Shown: positions 44,946-55,172 of the stretch, piece by piece
How the letters are laid out: every line of letters begins with the position of its first letter
How positions within the stretch are numbered: position 1 is the first letter of the stretch
Source of the DNA: Hormiphora californensis
Taxonomy: Eukaryota > Ctenophora > Tentaculata > Cydippida > Pleurobrachiidae
Direction: 5' to 3'
DNA: 64,000 nt
Assembly: GCA_020137815.1 (NCBI GenBank)
Contig: CM035352.1
Coordinates: 4,818,998 to 4,882,997 of the forward strand
Program-made: the position numbers and the translations under genes
Notes under the pieces: generated by a model
Databases searched by the model: none
The model's input: the letters and a program-made list of their open reading frames with translations, nothing else
Told to the model about the DNA's origin: nothing

Positions 44946-46549
44946 CGACTAAACATATACGGGATAGGTCAGGGGAGTCGGATAATAAAGAGGGAGGGAA
45001 ATAAGGGGGTAACGGGGGGTGGGGGTAACGTAATGGAAATCAGAGGTAGAGAGATAACAACAGATTAACAGAGGACTTGATAAATTAACAAAAATATCTA
45101 TAATTATACGATGATAAATGAGATACATGTGGACTTTAAAGGAAAATAAGACTGTTAAAAATATATCCAAATTCTTTATCACCTATCTTTCTCTCCTATC
45201 TTTATCACCTATCTTTCTCTCCTATCTTTATCTCCTATTATCTTTCTCTTCTATTATCTTTCTCGAATCTCTCCATGGACCTGCAGGTACCAATCCGAAA
45301 ATATTCATAATTGCACCTACTCAATCACTATTGTATATCTCTCTCTCGAGCATTTCCATATCTCACTCCCTCTCTCTGCCTTTCTTTCCCTTTCTCTGTT
45401 TCTTTCTATCTCCCTCTCTTTGTTTCTCTCTATCTCTCTTTCTGTCGCCAACGGTTCATTTCTAGAAAACAAAATGATAATTATTCTCTGCATGGGATTG
45501 TGATAAAAATGCTCAGCAATATGATCATACAGGGTGTCCCATAATTATCAAACCAACTCCCAACTGGTTGCCTTGCTCAAATGTAAAGGAGGGTTAGAAC
45601 ATTATGCTGCATTCTCGGAACATGCTCCTCTAACAATCTGCGCGTCTTTCACGTTTAGGTCGACCCAAACCCGGGTGTGAATGCTAACAACAGTGAAATT
45701 ACATGCGTGTGATGTAGTATATCGCATGTAATTTCACTGTTGTTAGCATTCACACCCGGGTTTGGGTCGACCTAAACGTGAAAGACGCGCAGATTGTTAG
45801 AGGAGCATGTTCCGAGAAAGGACCATAACAACCAATCGGTAGTAACGATAGTGTCAGACGTCAGCGAGGGATTTAAAAATTTACCCGTTTGTAATGTGTT
45901 AGGGATACCTCCTACCTAACATAAAAACAGACAAATTTATTCTCGATAATTATGGGACACCCTGTATATTCTGTATACACACAGATATTATATTGCTGTA
46001 TAATATTATCTCTGTACACTGATAAAGAAATTCGCAGCCATCACACATTTAACCACACGGGGGAAATACTAGTGGGAGACACTACCGTGGTACAATCTTG
46101 GTTACAAAATAAGCCCGACTAGGGCTAGCACGCTGACAAGGGAGGGGTAACTTCGTTACCGATGCACAATCCACATTTTATGATAACATGTATGTGGTGC
46201 ACATTTTGCCGTGTACCACGCTAGTGCCTCCTACTATTATACAGACACGCACAGCAGTTCATTTTGAGCACTCTTTCAACCCTTCCTTGGTGCCCCCATG
46301 TTGCCCCTTTTTTCACAGAGGCAGGTTTATATACCCCCCGGATATAATATATATTATGTATTCTCTCTGCTGGATCAATATATGATAATCAAAAGATCGC
46401 ATATAATATAACACATGAAGATATATATAATGGGCACCTTGCCAGCGTGCAGTGATAACATGTAATTAATCTGAAGCACACCTCTCATCACAGCTCAACC
46501 TGGTTTCCCCGAACGAAGGGATGTGATCATCCAACTCCGCCTCTCTCCC
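44946..46549. other. Intergenic between the DDX18 and BEN-like genes
   Basis: Carries pyrimidine-rich (TCTTTATCACC)n-like repeats at about 45180-45260, (TC)n-rich stretches to 45450, and a mariner-type MITE at 45528-45966. 45967-46549 has nothing recognisable. Confidence 0.6.
45528..45966. mobile_element. Tc1/mariner-type MITE with nested palindrome
   Basis: TIRs of about 22 bp, TACAGGGTGTCCCATAATTA at the left and its complement ending CCTGTA at the right, sit on TA dinucleotides as expected for Tc1/mariner target sites. A long inner palindrome (about 45610-45826; GGTCGACCCAAACCCGGGTG on both arms) lies inside. No transposase is present, so this is non-autonomous. Confidence 0.88.
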
Positions 46550-48091
46550 TCATCCAAAGCCTGAATGATCATCCAGGGAGGCTGGTTCCTGTTTCAACAA
46601 ATCCAACATCTTCTCTCCCTGATCGCTGTTGTTATTGTTAGTCCTATGCAGCATCATCTGATCCAACTGCCGCTCTTGTTTAGCCTGTTCCTTTAATCTC
46701 ACAGAACGTTTCACGTGCCGGTGATAATTGTTAAATTTAATTCGCAGGTCCTTCAAAATGCTCTGGAGGTTGTCACCGTAGAGACCAAACTTGGTCGTCA
46801 GATGATTCTCGATGTATTTGTAACGCAGTGGATTCTTACTGACGAAACTCTTGAAATCGTCGCTAATGAACTCTTCACGGGATATTATCTCTCGACAGAT
46901 GTTGAGGGCGAAATTTGACGGTTCTTTGCTTTTTCGGTAGACACAGTTGATCACTTCGTCGGGGAGGTACGCGGGAACTTGTAGATCTTTATCAGCACTT
47001 TGTCTTGATCCACCGCTGTTATTACTACCATTACCACCCCTGTCATTACCAATCATCACCTGGGGAGGGATTAATTAGATAATTACAAATTTGAGGGCCA
47101 ATTAGCTAATTAGTTGATTCAGGAATTACTTCAAGAGTTTGTTGGAAGTTTTTAATTAATAATAATTAATAATATCCCTCAGCTGCAGCCTACTGTAAAT
47201 CAAAACATCATCAAGTCAACATACCTTATCAAAATAGAGATTGTGATCTCCCTCCACAACATTAATTGCTTTACTAAGCATCTCACTGGTGTGTAGAGTC
47301 CCCGATTCATCTTCTCCGCCCAAACTGTGATCACTAGAAAGGGGAGGGGAATTAGATGTGGGGGAGGGGGTAACAAATAGGAGGGGTCAATAGATGGGTG
47401 GGGGGGGGGGTTACCATCATCCATCTATCATGAGGGGGGATACCATTAATACACCATTGCATTGTTACAAAAAACTGCTTCTATTGGCGCAAGAAACAGT
47501 TTGACCATTACCTAAAGTTACTGTGGTTGAGGTGCTGCGAGAAGGTAGTGGGGATGGCATTGATAGCTTCCGCCAGAGCATCTTTCTCACTTGCAGAGGA
47601 ATGGTATATCGTATACGTATTGTCTCCATCCGATTCGAGTGTGGGATTAGATAGGACCTGAAAATATAGTTCATTGAAAACTTTTCGCTCAACAAGTGGA
47701 TTTCATGAAACTCTTTCTCAATCCCCGCACAATGCAAAAACGGACATAGCAACGGGGGCGGGGGATTGGGGAACAATAGCAACAGGGAGAGTTTGTTACT
47801 TTAACTAAGAGAACAACAATCTCAACCCCGTACCTTGCTGGCTTCCTCCAGTATGTTCGTGGTTTGGGGTGACGATGTGCTACCGTATGTGAAATCATCT
47901 TTCTTGGGGGTACTCTGTTTAGGCCTGATTTCTGTGTGTTTGGATTTAGTTTTGTGCTGCTGCTGTTGGTTTGACTGTTGTTGCTGTTGCTGCTGAACAC
48001 TGTTCACTGGTCCTACTATCTGCACCAGGTTCCCCTGTATACCCTGAATGAGCTGCTGAGGTACTGACAACATTTGAAGGGGCTGCTGCAC
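46550..48091 (-). CDS. BEN-domain-like, Q-rich putative transcriptional regulator (5' end missing)
   Basis: Four minus-strand exons with matching phases: 47834-48091, 47512-47657, 47225-47333 and 46550-47059. At least one upstream exon is required because the first starts at an acceptor. The N-terminal part is Gln-rich (VQQPLQMLSVPQQ, then a QQQQQQQ run), followed by Ser/Asp-rich linkers. The last exon encodes VPAYLPDEVINCVYRKSKEP and continues with NFALNICREIISREEF, LRYKYIENHLTTKFG and SILKDLRIKFNNYHRHVKR. This helical pattern resembles BEN domains, which bind DNA or chromatin proteins. A basic Lys/Arg tail and a Gln/Asn-rich end follow. The BEN assignment is by pattern only and needs a profile search. 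A nuclear transcription role is inferred. The 5' end probably lies in 48092-48656 or in the sequence gap. Confidence 0.6.
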
Positions 48092-48656
48092 CTGTAGAGA
48101 TGGAGTTACAGTTAGATTACAATCTGTTGGGAATTGGGATTAATAAGTACTATCACTCATATTAATTACATATCCTCATGAACATACACACCCCCACATA
48201 CCGTTGTGATCATATAACTTGTTACTACGTATCATAGTGTTAGAGACCCGTACTGCGAAGCGCTGTCCAGAACAGAAAAACGGTGCCGACGCCGGAGCAT
48301 ACTGTAGCAGGCTTGAGAAGATGCCACACTAGGTTTATGACAGACGAACGGACAAACAGTGTCAACCCCTCCCAATGCACACTACAATCACTACCCTTAT
48401 AATCATTGCTAAATACTTCTGCCTGATAACACGTCTTCACAAAATCACTCTTAGTGATACATATGTCATAATTACTTCGTACGGTCATCCTAAACACACG
48501 TTTGCACGCCGGCCAACAACAGACTCTTCACTGATATCACTCGAAGTTAAGTTAAAGTAGCCTAACAGAGATCTAAAAGATTAGAGAATAATGCTAACAC
48601 AGTTATCGATCGATTGACGCTCAACTCAAATTAATTTTTAAAGTAAAAGTGTTGAA
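48092..48656. other. Upstream flank of the BEN-like gene, up to the assembly gap
   Basis: No exon is recognised. The missing first exon or promoter of the BEN-like gene may lie here. Confidence 0.5.
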
Positions 48657-48756
48657 NNNNNNNNNNNNNNNNNNNNNNNNNNNNNNNNNNNNNNNNNNNN
48701 NNNNNNNNNNNNNNNNNNNNNNNNNNNNNNNNNNNNNNNNNNNNNNNNNNNNNNNN
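48657..48756. other. Assembly gap of exactly 100 Ns
   Basis: A round-number run of N marks a scaffold join of unknown true size. Sequence to the right starts inside a LINE, so linkage across the gap rests on scaffolding. Confidence 0.99.
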
Positions 48757-49701
48757 GACCAAACTGACCTGAGGGAGTCGTTTGCAAGCTGCACAAAGAT
48801 CTGGTTTCGACTATCTCTGCTTTGGTCAAGCCTGTGGAGAATGGTAGAAGTGATATTGGTGGTGGAGGTGATCCAGAGGAACCGGTTACACCTACGATGA
48901 AACACTATGTGAATATTAAAACTGGCATCAATGAGGAAGGAGGGTCAGGATTCTGTGCGAAGAAGTGGACTGATGAGGTCAAACCCAAAGTGGAAACTGC
49001 GTTGAAGACGATACCGGTGGTGAGATCCAGAGTGAACAGTGACCATACTCGACTGTATTTCCCTAATGAGGACCAGATGAAGGAAGCGGAGAAGAGAAGA
49101 AAGTGTTGACTCCTCTTGCACAGGACTGCTCCATGTCATTCTTCTCAGAGGAGGCCAAGAAACTTGAACCAAAGGTGACGATTAATGATTTGAACCCTGA
49201 ACTACTGGAAAAGGAGACTATCCTGGCAGCGATTTTGGACAAAAATGAGGATATCAGAAAGCTTTATCATGAGGATAAGAAGTTGAAAGTGGTGTTTGTG
49301 AGCGAAAGAGACAGGTATGCAGTGATCCAGATGGCTCCAGAGATCCGGAGGCTTTTGTCTAACAACGGTGATAAACTCAACTTGGGTCTTCGACAACATT
49401 TTGTCAAGAACAGGTATCATGTGATTCAATGCTATCACTGTCAAGGATACGGACATATAGCAGGCTCGATCTACTGTCCTCAGAAGGAAAACCCTGTGTG
49501 CTGCTTTTGTGCTGGAACACACCAGACAAAGGACTGTAGGGCAAAGAAGAACAATGAGACTGGTAAGATGAAGTGTGTGAACTGTGCGGTTGGATTGGTG
49601 ACGCAGTCACCCTTACAACTCGCGCGCGTAGCGCGCGAAAACGAAGCCCGCGAAGCGGGCTGAGTGATGGCATCACCAAGCGGTTGGAGGATCAAGAGAG
49701 G
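48757..49701 (+). mobile_element. 5' part of a plus-strand non-LTR retrotransposon (ORF1 region)
   Basis: Begins at the gap and runs to the 20-bp target-site duplication at 49682-49701. It encodes an ORF1 nucleic-acid-binding protein with CCHC-type knuckles. Perfect GC hairpins with GTA or GAA loops (49621-49637 and 49646-49660) sit near the end of ORF1. The element resumes at 54575 after an antisense LINE insertion. Confidence 0.85.
48822..49662 (+). pseudogene. LINE ORF1 protein with zinc knuckles, frameshifted
   Basis: Two plus-strand frames, 48822-49109 and 49103-49663, join through a single-base frameshift near 49106. The first carries a Gly-rich stretch and a Lys/Glu-rich region. The second holds three Cys-rich knuckles: CYHCQGYGHIAGSIYC, CCFCAGTHQTKDC and a partial CVNC. 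This arrangement is typical of ORF1 (Gag-like) proteins of Jockey/I/R1-group LINEs that package their RNA. The start is uncertain because of the N gap. Confidence 0.8.
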
Positions 49702-49888
49702 TTGGAGGATCTTCTTCTTCTTCTTCTGGGAGGACGCTGGCTAGTGCGAAGCACTAGCCAGTAAGGGGTGGGTGCCATGAGGCTCCCGTTCCCCGTCCTG
49801 GGTGGTGTGGCTGGTATGTTGCCAACTGCTTCGGCCCAAGGAGACTTGGGGAGCTGGTGCCATACCAAGTCACAGGGGAAACCTCCCT

Positions 49889-52237
49889 TTAAGGGGTGGT
49901 TTCAGGGGGGTGAAGTATCTCCATCGCCTTCTTATAGAACGAGATCGTTTTTCTAAGGGGTTGATGGTGTCTAATTTCGTACATGCTGAGGCCCAGCCTG
50001 TCAAAGGATTCCTGTCGGAGTTTCCAAAGGGCGGGGCATTCAGTAAGTACATGCTTTATTGTCTCGTCTTCCATCCCACATGCTGCACAGGTTGTGGTCT
50101 CGACTTTTTTTAATTTTTTCATGTGGTAGTTAAGGTGGCAGTGCCCTGTGAGTAGGTGTGTCGCCGCCCTTAGGTCTATTCTATTAAGTTTTTGAAGAGG
50201 TCTCTCATATCTTTCGGTCCACATCATGTCCATATGTTTGGTTTGTTTGATGGGTCCGGTTTTAACCTTCTCCCTGAGGGCTGCATAGGCTGCCGCTTTG
50301 GGAATTGGTATGAGAGTAACTTCTTCGATTTCCTGAGCACCCCTTTTTGCCAAGATGTCTGCTATTTCGTTTCCATCGTACCCTTGATGGGCCGGGATCC
50401 ATCTAATCATGACATCGTTGAATATGGCCAGGGTGTTCAGGTTTTTGATAGTCTTTATCGTGGTTTTTGATCTGCATGTCGTGGAGTCTAGGGTCTTTAT
50501 TGTCCCTTGACTGTCACAGTTTATGAGTATTCGCTCGTTAGCTGTTCCCCTATCCAGGAGATATTGAGCCGTCTGTTGTATGGCATACATTTCTGCCGCC
50601 GGGACAGTTCCTTCGGGGCCTAGGTTATACGAATTTCGAGCTAGCTCATTTTCGCCAGAGTGGATAATGTATCCTGCACCGGCATTGTTGTTAATTTTTG
50701 ACCCATCAGTGTGTGCAACTATCGTGTACTTGTCTCCATCCTCCAAAAACGTCTCCCTTTCTGGGATCTCTAACGAGAATTCCCTGTCTAGGGTGAGTTC
50801 CGGGGTTGTGAGATCGTGACATCTGCCCTCTGCTTCCAGAGTTCTGAGATCACGTGATACCGTGTTGGCATGCGAAGTGAACACTTTTGGGGTCTTTAGG
50901 TCTGATTTTATTGGCCCTTCCCATTCTCCCGTTGCCATTAGGGTGTATGCAGTTTTGGCTGCACAGTACCTCAGATGGTCGGTGATCGGGGCGGTGTTTG
51001 TGATTGTGTCTAGGGCTGTTGATGGCGTCGAGGGCATGGCCCCAGTTACCATCTTGAGTGCTAGCCTCTGTACCCTTATCATGTTTTCTTTGTTTGTTTT
51101 GGTTCGCATTGCATTAGCCCAGACCATTGCCCCGTAGCATAAGGTGGGTCTCACTATTGCAGTGTATATCCATAGGGCCGTTTTAGGGTTTAGTCCCCAC
51201 GTGGGTCCCACCACTTTACGGCACTGCATCAGGATATTTTTTGCTTTTTTTATTTGTTTGTTTACGTGCTCGTTCCAGTTCAGTTTGCTGTCAAGGGTAA
51301 TCCCTAGAAACTTCGTGGATTCGGACACTTTGATAGGGTTACCCTGAATTTTGATCGGGTTTCCAATTTTCACATTTTTTCGATGGGTGAATATGACTAC
51401 ATGCGATTTCAGGGCACTTAGTTTGAGCCCTACTGTCTTACACCAGGCGTTTATGGAATTAAGCCCCTTCTGGGTCGCGTCCCTTAGAGGGAGTATGTCC
51501 GCAGAGGGTCCATTTCTTCCGGAGGGCATTGTGGTTGCTACTATATGACATAAGTCATCCGCAAAGCCCTGTAGTTCACCTGGTATATTCTTTTTGCTAT
51601 GGTTTAGTAGATCGTCCATTACCAGGTTCCATAGGAACGGGGAAAGTATTCCTCCCTGGGGACAACCCCGGGTGGCTCTTATAGTAAGGGACTCTTCCAT
51701 TAGGTTCGTGGTTATTTCGCGGTTTGAGATCATGTAGGTGATCCAGACCGCTGTTCTTTTGTCGCGTAGCTTTGCATGAAGGGCTCTTTCCATAGCTTGG
51801 AATGCCACATTATCGAAGGCTCCCTCGATGTCCAAGAACGTACCCAGGGCAATTCCCTTGTGCATGAGGGTGCCTTCGAGTTTGCGTACTACTTTATGGA
51901 GGGCTGTTTCTGTTGAAACGCCTCTTCTAAATCCATATTGCGACTTGTTTAATTTTTTGTGTACTTTTTGGTCTACCTCAATGTGCCATAGAATTAACCG
52001 TTCCATGAGTTTGTGGAGGTTTGACGCAAGGGTTATTGTTCGGTATGATTTAGGCATACGATAGTCATCCTTTCCTGGCTTGGGCAGGTAGATGGCTTCT
52101 GCTTCCTGCCAGGATTTGGGGGTTACCCCTAGACTGTACGATGCCTTAGCTATCTTTGCAAATGGTTCAGCAATAATGTCTGCTACTTTTTGCATCATGA
52201 TGGGCCTGATGCCATCCGGCCCAGCAGCTGTTAAGGG
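49889..52237 (-). pseudogene. Reverse transcriptase plus RNase H, C-terminal part of LINE ORF2
   Basis: A 769-codon open frame. RT motifs in order are AAGPDGI (just upstream), YRTITLASNLHKLMERL, QYGFRRGVST, LDIEGAFDNV, RGCPQGGILSP, FADDL (the catalytic box, Phe for Tyr) and FLGITLDSKLNW. RNase H follows with AHTDGSK, AAEMYAI, NCDSQGT and IPAHQGYDGNEIAD, so all four catalytic acidic positions are visible. A CAACG...H...C knuckle (CCHC type) ends it. The frame is intact here but separated from the endonuclease by frameshifts. This reads as a recently active element. Confidence 0.93.
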
Positions 52238-52338
52238 TTTTAAATTCCCTCAGCGCCTTGATGATACGTGTTTTCGAGAATGTTTTTTCATCAGACCACT
52301 CCCCTTCTGGGGCTTCAGTTTTGTCCTTGAGGGAGGGT

Positions 52339-53715
52339 CTAGTTGAGTGGTCCTCGCCAAAGTGAACCTCTGCCATTATCTGGAGGGTTTTCTTTAGGGG
52401 ACTGTGATAGTTCACCATTTGCGTCAAAGATACAGCTGAGATTATAATCTTTACTGTTCTTGAGCACTTGGCTAACCTTCTGGGCATCTGAATATGCATC
52501 GAGATCTTCAGCCCATATTTTCCAGTTTTTAAATTTAGACTGGTTTTTGGTTTTTGTGTATTTGTTTCGAGCTGCTTTTGCTGAGTCCCAGTCCTGATGC
52601 ACTTTCGTGGTCTGGGCGTGTCTCAGTTTATCAAACATTTCTTCCCTAGCTGCCTTGACCTCCCCACTGAGCCACGGGGGGTCTTTGGAGTGGGCGGAAA
52701 CGTATGTTTTTGGGGTACACTTGTAGTATGCCCACAGCATCAGTTCTATTAGTTTTTCGTTGGCTGTTTCAAGTTCTTCGGCATTTGATATTACCATTTC
52801 TGTCAGTCCTGTTTCTTCTAGGCCCTTTTCCACAAGTTGTCTATATAGGGCCCAGTTTGTTTTCTTAATATTGTAGAATGAGCGGATCTTGCTACCGTCC
52901 ATGTCCCTCAACACAAATGTGATGGGTACGTGGTCGGATCTGCATTTTCCTTCTACTGTCTGCCAGTCTTGTATCATGTCCAGTGCATGGTTGTTGGTCA
53001 TGGTAAGATCTAGCACATTTTTTCTTGTTCCATTGTCGAAAGTGTGGGGGCAATTCACGTTCGAGACATGCAGATCAAGATCTACAATCGCATCTAATAG
53101 TGCATCTCCCCTCTTCTTTCCAATAGGATCTTTAACCAGTGCCCCCCAACTAGTGTTGTGGGCGTTGGTATCAGATCCAATTACTAGTTTCAGGTTATTT
53201 CTTTTTGCGTGGGCTGCCAACTCTCCTAGTAATTTAGGAGGGCATTCTAGCTCTCTGTCCATGTACATTGAGCATAAAATGACTGATTTGGTGCCCAGTT
53301 TGACAAGGATAGTGACTGTGTCCCTGTCAGTGAATTTGTCAAGGAGAAATACGTTCCTCCCTAGGTTACTATTGATTAAGATGCTCGCACGTGGTCTCTG
53401 AGCCCTTTTGTCATATAGGGCAGAGAATCCTCCGCTGGCTCTAACTTTAGATGTTTTCCCTATAATAGGTGGTTCTTGGGCTAGGATAATTTGTGATCGT
53501 GTTTGGTTACAGGTGATTATGTCATCCCATGCTTCATGACTTTTATGGAGGTTAATTTGTGTTACTCTGATGTTTTTACTTATTTTCTTGGCTGCTGAGG
53601 GTCCTGGAGGCGGCCCTAGACTTTGCTGCCCCTCCTTCTGGGGTGGGGGCGGCAGATTGTCTTGGGCTCCGCGGGCAGTGTTGGACCTCCCTGTCCCTTC
53701 CTTTCGGAGGGTCAT
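52339..53715 (-). pseudogene. APE-type endonuclease domain of the antisense LINE
   Basis: A 458-codon frame. After a Pro-rich leader it reads IRVTQINLHKS, ILAQEPP (catalytic Glu), VILCSMYMD, LVIGSDTNAH, FDNGTRKNVLDLTMTNN and CRSDHVPITF. These are the exonuclease-endonuclease-phosphatase motifs (N, E, D, N and the SDH box). It nicks target DNA for reverse transcription. A frame change near 52400 moves coding to 52167-52499, then another near 52240 into the RT frame. Confidence 0.92.
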
Positions 53716-54574
53716 TTGGATTCCACCTGCACTATTCGGGGCTGCGATTTGACTCTTCTGCCCTTTCCCTGTCGCTACACTGCCCGAATCTCCATCATTT
53801 AGAAGGTCAGCTTTCTCTTACGGGCGATAGTCCCGTTTTACAGGGGCTGGTGCCCTCATGTAATGGAGGGTGCTCCCCGGATAGAGGGTGCTCCCTGGAG
53901 GGCCCTCCTGGGATGGGGGCCCTGTGCGGAGTTGCTGAGAGTCCTCTAGCTATTTGGGGGAGATAAGGGTAGTGAGAGTCCTCACTTAGATGGTTTGTGA
54001 AGGTAATATAATTCTCCATATAGCATGGGATTATGGCGGGTCAGTAATGATATGCCCCGTTGTTTTAAAAGGGAAAGAAGAGACGCCTCGTGACCACGGA
54101 ATTAAGGCCCCGTGGCCTGGGGGTCGGCGAATTACACACCCTATTGGCCTATATATTGGTTCTTTAGTTAGGTTATGTAAGGTCGGGAGCAAGGGTAGCC
54201 CATTTGATTTGGGCATCCCTGTAGTTGCCCCGTCCCAAAACTTGGCTCTGGTAGTTACAGGGGAACGTAAAAGAGCCCCTGGGTAATAATATAATGAAGT
54301 GTTTAACTCCGGTCTCTGCTGGTTTTCTACCATTGTACCTGGAGTGAATTTATTAGTAGTTTGGAATTTTTGAATCTTGATTAAGAGGTTGGGTTAGTCC
54401 ATGTTAGATGGAGAGACCCATTACAGGGGGTGTGTGGTTTGTCCCCTGGGTATGCTCTCCAGAGAGATGGAGTCTTTAGACACTATCGCTAGCTACATCC
54501 CTTTTAGTAGGGTTGTGCTAGACGTTAGCCCCGGCCCGCACTCCATCAGGCGTAGGAAGGAATCTCACCCTCCA
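53716..54574 (-). other. 5' leader of the antisense LINE
   Basis: Sequence between the APE frame and the 5' target-site duplication. A 70-codon Pro/Ser-rich frame (53807-54019) may be a remnant of an ORF1-like leader. No zinc knuckle is visible, so ORF1 is missing or degraded. Confidence 0.5.
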
Positions 54575-55172
54575 GGTTGGAGGATCAAGAGAGGACAAGA
54601 AGTATGCGAGGACCCATACAGCTTCTAGTATGTGGTGTCCCTCGTACATCAATGAACGAGCACGGCTTATGGAGAGGACCTCAGGTGTAAGCAAAGAAGA
54701 AAAAAACCTGTACTGGACGAGGACAAAGGAGGAACTACACAGGAAAAGACTTGGAAGATTGGGACACTAAATGTCCGCTCTCTCATTAACAAAACTGGAG
54801 GAGTTATTTCGCATCTGGAAGAGGAGGATTGTGATATTTGTCTTATACAGGAAACATTTTTGAAATCAACAGACACCGGAAAACTTCAAGAAATCAGAGA
54901 TAATGGATGGGATATTTTCTCGTGCCCCAGAGGAGACAGAGGAGGTGGAGGAATTGGAATCCTTTTTAGAGATGGCATAGTTCTTCGACAGTGTCCGGTG
55001 AAGACTAAGTATAAGTCTTTAATAAAAGAGCAGTGCAGTGAGAGATCAACCGAGAGATTGTAATGGTTCTACCGACCTCGTACACACCAGATGTCAGGGA
55101 TTAGACTGAAGCAAGTATACAGTTTTCAGGAGTTCATGGGCCTGATACACTGACATCGAGTCTCGGAAGAGA
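54575..55172 (+). mobile_element. Continuation of the interrupted plus-strand LINE (start of ORF2)
   Basis: After the second copy of the target-site duplication, a plus-strand frame reads IGTLNVRSLINKTGG, ICLIQETFLKSTDTG and GGGGIGILFRDGI. This is the N-terminal part of an APE endonuclease (N, QE, G-rich strand). It continues the ORF1 of 48822-49662 in the same orientation. Coding is lost by about 55070, and the element disappears in the homopolymer block. Confidence 0.85.

Larger units (their letters stand above)
49702..54574 (-). mobile_element. Antisense I-group non-LTR retrotransposon, near full length, with target-site duplication
   Basis: A 4.87-kb minus-strand element flanked by exact copies of GGTTGGAGGATCAAGAGAGG at 49682-49701 and 54575-54594, the target-site duplication. 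From its 5' end (54574): an untranslated or degraded leader, a Pro/Gly-rich start, an APE endonuclease, RT, RNase H and a C-terminal zinc knuckle. The 3' end is a (GAA)n-like tail (AGAAGAAGAAGATCCTCCAA). RNase H with APE places it in the I/R1/Loa group. Two frameshifts near 52240 and 52400 separate endonuclease and RT. Confidence 0.92.

Noticed and set aside
49573-51548. Plus-strand open frames opposite the antisense LINE
   Set aside because: Shadows of the strongly supported RT/RNase H frame on the minus strand.
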